Source: Candidatus Nanopelagicales bacterium
Lineage (GTDB): Bacteria; Actinomycetota; Actinomycetes; S36-B12; GCA-2699445
Reading direction: 5' to 3'
Assembly: GCA_037045355.1 (NCBI GenBank)
Contig: JBAOHO010000026.1
Coordinates: 186,001 to 250,000 of the forward strand
DNA length: 64,000 nucleotides
Positions within the stretch are counted from its first letter, which is position 1. Each line of letters starts with the position of its first letter. Below are positions 60,891 to 64,000 of the stretch, one piece after another. Below the pieces are notes generated by a model. The model saw only the letters and a program-made list of their open reading frames with translations, did no database searches and was not told the origin of the DNA. Made by a program: the position numbers and the translations under genes.

Positions 60891-62160
60891 GCGGGGGGCG
60901 GCGGGGTGGCGCAGGACCGGCTCCAAGCGCGGACTGCCACAGGGCCATCAGGATCAGCAGGTTCAGCACCGCCGACGCGGGAAACCCCAGCATCCCCATT
61001 CCCCACCAGGTCGCGAAACCGGTCACCGAGATGTTCAGGATCATGACACCCGCCGCCACGGCGACGAAGACCGCCGGCATCGCGATGAGCCGGGGCACCC
61101 GGCGCAGCAGGGCTTCGCCGCGCCCGGCGACACCCGCCAACCACCACGCACCGGGCAGGACGACGATCACAACAGCGACGTGGAGGACCCACCACGTCGG
61201 GGACAGGGGGTCGGGGCGCAGACCCGAGACGAGCGTGAGTCCCACAGCCAGGGTCACCAATGGGATATGCCACAGGTAGATGCCCATTCCCCGTGCCCCC
61301 ACAACGGCGACGGCCGTCCAGAGGCGGTCGCGCGTCAGCAATCTCCGCAGCGCTGGCCACAAGGCGGCGAGCAGCAGGATCTGGGCTGAACCGTAGAGAA
61401 GCAGCACGATGCTCGGAGGAGCCAGATTCGACAGTCGCGGGTCTGCTCCCACACTGATCATCGATCGGGAGTACGGGCCCACGATGGCCATCGCGACCGC
61501 GCTTGCGAACGCTACCGCCGCACCCGCCACCAATACGGGGCGCGCGGTGTCGCGCAACCGAGGCAAGTAGTAGCCGATCTGGTGCAGCAGTCCCCACACC
61601 AGAATCAGGTTCAGCCAGCTGATCGCCGTCGGACCGCCCGCCACGCGCTGCACGTCGATGATCACGACAACGATCGCCCACAGGCCGATCGTGACAAATG
61701 GCCGACTGGTCCAGCGCACGGTCAAAGGCACCGCGGCAACGACGATCAAGTAGACCCCGGCGAACCACAGCAACTGCGCGAGGAACTGGCCGACCCCCAG
61801 CGCGATTGCCGCCCAGCCGACAATCGGCAGCAGGACCACAGTCCACACGAGCGTGTACATCACGACAGGTGTCGTGAGGCGAAGGGTGCGGATCCGCAGG
61901 AATCCGTCAGTCCCGTGTCGGCGAAAGGAAGCGGCGTTCGAGACCGCACCCGCCGCGAAGAACAGGGGCAGAATCTGGAACAACCACGTGAGCACGGACA
62001 TCGCCGGTGCCACTTCCAGGATGTTGGTCGCAGTTCCAGTGGGTGTCACATGCCAGGCGAGGCTGTGTCCGACGACGACGAGAACTAGGGCGCCCGCCTT
62101 CACAGAGTCCAGGACTCGATCGCGTCCCTCGGTGGCGACCACCACTCGCTCGACGAGCAT
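60883..62160 (-). CDS. Acyltransferase 3 family membrane protein
   Basis: 425 residues, about ten helices. RDRVLDSVKAGALVLVVVGHSLAW carries the family's His in the first helix, and LFFAAGAVSNAASF, GIYLWHIPLV follow. Transfers acyl groups to surface sugars or lipids; target unknown. I choose the ATG with top base 62160 because CACAGT lies 6 bases upstream; the alternative ATG at 62187 adds 9 residues and has no ribosome site. Confidence 0.85.
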   Translation of the reverse strand: MLVERVVVATEGRDRVLDSVKAGALVLVVVGHSLAWHVTPTGTATNILEVAPAMSVLTWLFQILPLFFAAGAVSNAASFRRHGTDGFLRIRTLRLTTPVVMYTLVWTVVLLPIVGWAAIALGVGQFLAQLLWFAGVYLIVVAAVPLTVRWTSRPFVTIGLWAIVVVIIDVQRVAGGPTAISWLNLILVWGLLHQIGYYLPRLRDTARPVLVAGAAVAFASAVAMAIVGPYSRSMISVGADPRLSNLAPPSIVLLLYGSAQILLLAALWPALRRLLTRDRLWTAVAVVGARGMGIYLWHIPLVTLAVGLTLVSGLRPDPLSPTWWVLHVAVVIVVLPGAWWLAGVAGRGEALLRRVPRLIAMPAVFVAVAAGVMILNISVTGFATWWGMGMLGFPASAVLNLLILMALWQSALGAGPAPPRRPPLR

Positions 62161-62166
62161 GAGCCC

Positions 62167-62172
62167 ACTGTG
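62167..62172 (-). promoter_or_regulatory. -10 hexamer of the acyltransferase gene (leaderless)
   Basis: CACAGT on the minus strand, 6 bases before the ATG; the same hexamer and spacing as at def. Partial TANNNT match. Confidence 0.4.
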
Positions 62173-62264
62173 CCGGGGCTGAGCCATCAGAGGGACCTGT
62201 TTCGACGGTTCGTGTACTCCCCTCGTGGCCTCTGTCGGGCAGGCACCCGCGCCACTCAGGGCGC

Positions 62265-62270
62265 TAGGGT
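62265..62270 (+). promoter_or_regulatory. -10 hexamer TAGGGT of the HerA-type gene (leaderless)
   Basis: TAGGGT ends 7 bases before the GTG at 62278; identical to the -10 of the 59499 gene. Confidence 0.6.
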
Positions 62271-62277
62271 CACAACC

Positions 62278-64000
62278 GTGGCGGAGCTACTACTGGGAAG
62301 AACGGTTGGTGACGCGGCGCCCACGGCTGCAGCGGATGCGGCGCCTGCGCCGGGAGTGTCGGTGTCCACCGGCGATCTGGTGACCCACGGGGTCATCGTC
62401 GGCATGACAGGATCGGGTAAGACCGGACTCGGCGTCGTGCTGATCGAGGAGTGCCTGGCCGCCGGAGTGCCCGCGTTGCTCATCGACCCCAAAGGGGATC
62501 TCACGAATCTGGCCTTGGTGTTCCCCGGCTTGACCGGTGCCGAGTTCGAGCCCTGGGTGGATCCAGCCCAGGCTCAGGCCGATGGTTCCGATCTGCCGAC
62601 CTACGCGGAGAAGCAGGCGACCCTCTGGCGGAACGGCTTGCAGCCCTGGGGCATCGGCCCCGATCAGATGGCGGAGTTCAAAGGGACGTTTGACCTTGCC
62701 ATTTACACCCCGGGTTCGACGGCCGGGATTCCACTCGACGTCCTCGGCTCACTGGCTGCGCCGCAGGGCGCTGATCTGGAGATCATGACCGATGAGATCG
62801 AGGGCTACGTCACCAGCCTGCTGAGCGTGGTAGGCATCGCCGCCGACCCGTTGTCGTCGCGCGAGCACATCCTGCTGAGCAACATCATCAATGCCGCTTG
62901 GACGGCCGGCGAGGATATCGACCTGCCCACCCTGTTGGCCCGGGTGCAGCAGCCCCCCATGCGCAAGCTGGGCGTGTTCGAACTCGACCAGTTCTTCCCT
63001 GCCAAGGACCGCATGGAGTTCGCTCTGCGCCTGAATGCGGTCCTGGCGGCGCCTGGGTTTCAGAACTGGATCACCGGCCAGCCGATCGACATCCAGTCGA
63101 TGTTGTGGACCGCTGACGGCAAGCCGCGGTGCGCGGTGATCACCACAGCGCACCTGTCCGACGCTGACCGACTGAACGCCACCTCATTGATCCTCGCCAA
63201 GCTGGTGACATGGATGCGGAGGCAGAGCGGCACCACGGACCTGCGCGCCCTGCTCTACATGGACGAAGTGGCCGGCTATCTGCCTCCCACGGCCAACCCG
63301 CCCACCAAGAAACCGATCATGCTGCTCATGAAGCAGGCCCGAGCTTTCGGTGTGGGAGTGGTGCTTTCGACGCAGAACCCCGTCGATGTCGACTACAAGG
63401 CGTTGAGCAATGCCGGCACTTGGATGATCGGCCGGCTTACGACAGAACGAGACAAGTCGAGGTTGCTCGAGGGCATGTCCTCCGCAGCGGGAGGAGTCGA
63501 TGTCGCCGCGGTGTCAGACAGCATCTCGGGTTTGGGCAAGCGTCAGTTCCTGCTGCGCCGGGCCGGTGGCAACGAGGTGTCGGCATTCGCCACCAAGTGG
63601 GCTCGAAGCTACCTGCGTGGTCCGATGACGCGCGACCAGATTGCCCAGGTCATGGCCGGGAGACCCGTGCCCGCGGCACCAATCTCGCAGGCAGTGCCCG
63701 CGACTCCGACTGTGCCCGCAGCTCCGGTGACTCCCATGGCTTCCCCTACGGCGCAGGTCACGGAGGTGGGCGCTTCGCCCGCGCTGTCCCAACCGAACGG
63801 CTCCGCTCCCCCTTCAGCTTCAGCTGCGGCCCTGGCCGCTGACGAGACTCCGGTGATGCCGGCGGTGGCCACGGGGACCACGGCAGCATTCCTCGATCCA
63901 GCAGCGCCGTGGGCGGGTCAGATCGGGGCGGTGCCTCCGACTGCCGCCGGCCCGCGCCTCGAGGCTGGGGCTGCGGCTCGGGTCATGCTGCGGTATGACG
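62278..64000 (+). CDS. HerA/VirD4-like ATPase (DUF853-like), 3' truncated by the window
   Basis: 574 residues visible, no stop before the edge. N-terminal P-loop GMTGSGKTG with LLIDPKGDLTNLALVFPGL, Walker B-like ALLYMDEVAGYLPP, then PIMLLMKQARAFGVGVVLSTQNPVDVDYKALSNAGTWMIGRL (sensor and arginine finger region), typical of the HerA-like DUF853/87 group of DNA-translocating ATPases. A long Ala/Pro-rich linker starts near residue 470. Biological role not established. No HerA partner nuclease (NurA) is seen; genes further right are outside the window. GTG start chosen by TAGGGT 7 bases upstream. Confidence 0.87.
   Translation, partial: MAELLLGRTVGDAAPTAAADAAPAPGVSVSTGDLVTHGVIVGMTGSGKTGLGVVLIEECLAAGVPALLIDPKGDLTNLALVFPGLTGAEFEPWVDPAQAQADGSDLPTYAEKQATLWRNGLQPWGIGPDQMAEFKGTFDLAIYTPGSTAGIPLDVLGSLAAPQGADLEIMTDEIEGYVTSLLSVVGIAADPLSSREHILLSNIINAAWTAGEDIDLPTLLARVQQPPMRKLGVFELDQFFPAKDRMEFALRLNAVLAAPGFQNWITGQPIDIQSMLWTADGKPRCAVITTAHLSDADRLNATSLILAKLVTWMRRQSGTTDLRALLYMDEVAGYLPPTANPPTKKPIMLLMKQARAFGVGVVLSTQNPVDVDYKALSNAGTWMIGRLTTERDKSRLLEGMSSAAGGVDVAAVSDSISGLGKRQFLLRRAGGNEVSAFATKWARSYLRGPMTRDQIAQVMAGRPVPAAPISQAVPATPTVPAAPVTPMASPTAQVTEVGASPALSQPNGSAPPSASAAALAADETPVMPAVATGTTAAFLDPAAPWAGQIGAVPPTAAGPRLEAGAAARVMLRYD

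Overview
The window looks like a chromosomal segment of a high-GC Gram-positive bacterium (Actinomycetota), probably an uncultured or environmental lineage. The signs are strongly GC-biased codon use, many lipoproteins and Tat/Sec-exported wall enzymes, two Rpf-like transglycosylases, frequent GTG starts, 4-base stop/start overlaps, and many genes with a -10-like hexamer 6-7 bases before the start codon, which suggests leaderless mRNAs. I see no rRNA, tRNA, CRISPR array, insertion sequence, integrase or phage gene.

Layout. 1-5.2 kb: a TAP-like peptidase cut by the left edge, a large secreted NlpC/P60 wall hydrolase, a TrpB2-type PLP enzyme and a small membrane protein. 5.4-10.7 kb: a copper-linked region. 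A minus-strand operon (multicopper oxidase, DUF305 lipoprotein, BNR-repeat lipoprotein) diverges from a plus-strand SHOCT protein / response regulator / histidine kinase operon, with a large inverted repeat between them. 10.7-16 kb: two overlapping Rpf-like genes, peptide deformylase, a PQQ-type sugar dehydrogenase lipoprotein, pirin with a MarR-type palindrome, and a BMP lipoprotein. 16-21.8 kb: a tandem SUMF1-domain lipoprotein, ethanolamine ammonia-lyase eutBC without microcompartment genes, and an EamA transporter. 21.8-30.8 kb: PfpI, von Willebrand A protein, DUF255 protein, fibronectin III protein, a secreted LAS/VldE-like metalloenzyme, and a catalase-family protein. 31-37 kb: rhomboid, a TIGR03086 protein, PIG-L deacetylase, LemA, DUF2207 and type II NADH dehydrogenase. 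37.2-42.7 kb: a surface polysaccharide cluster (LamG-like lipoprotein, BcsB-like protein, processive GT2, convergent WecB epimerase). 43-50.4 kb: ABC-F ATPase, DUF309, YrhK-like protein, secreted lipase, lipoprotein, and a Na+/H+ antiporter fused to a UBP-type zinc finger. 50.4-64 kb: alpha-galactosidase, flavin monooxygenase, YihY, RibD-like reductase, DUF2599, several transporters, a glutathione-peroxidase-fold pseudoenzyme, an acyltransferase and a HerA-type ATPase cut by the right edge.

Three window-wide patterns stand out. (1) At least seven gaps hold their own short tandem array (units 10, 12, 16, 19, 21 and 24 bp, plus a degenerate CCACG-type array), with unrelated units at different loci. 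(2) About twenty genes have a TANNNT-like hexamer 6-7 bases before the start codon, which helped choose several starts. (3) Nine or ten conserved genes are split by single-base frameshifts, nearly all in the direction of one extra base. Insertion-type assembly errors are the simplest reading, but two fall exactly at a UGA-C context like that of the prfB recoding site.
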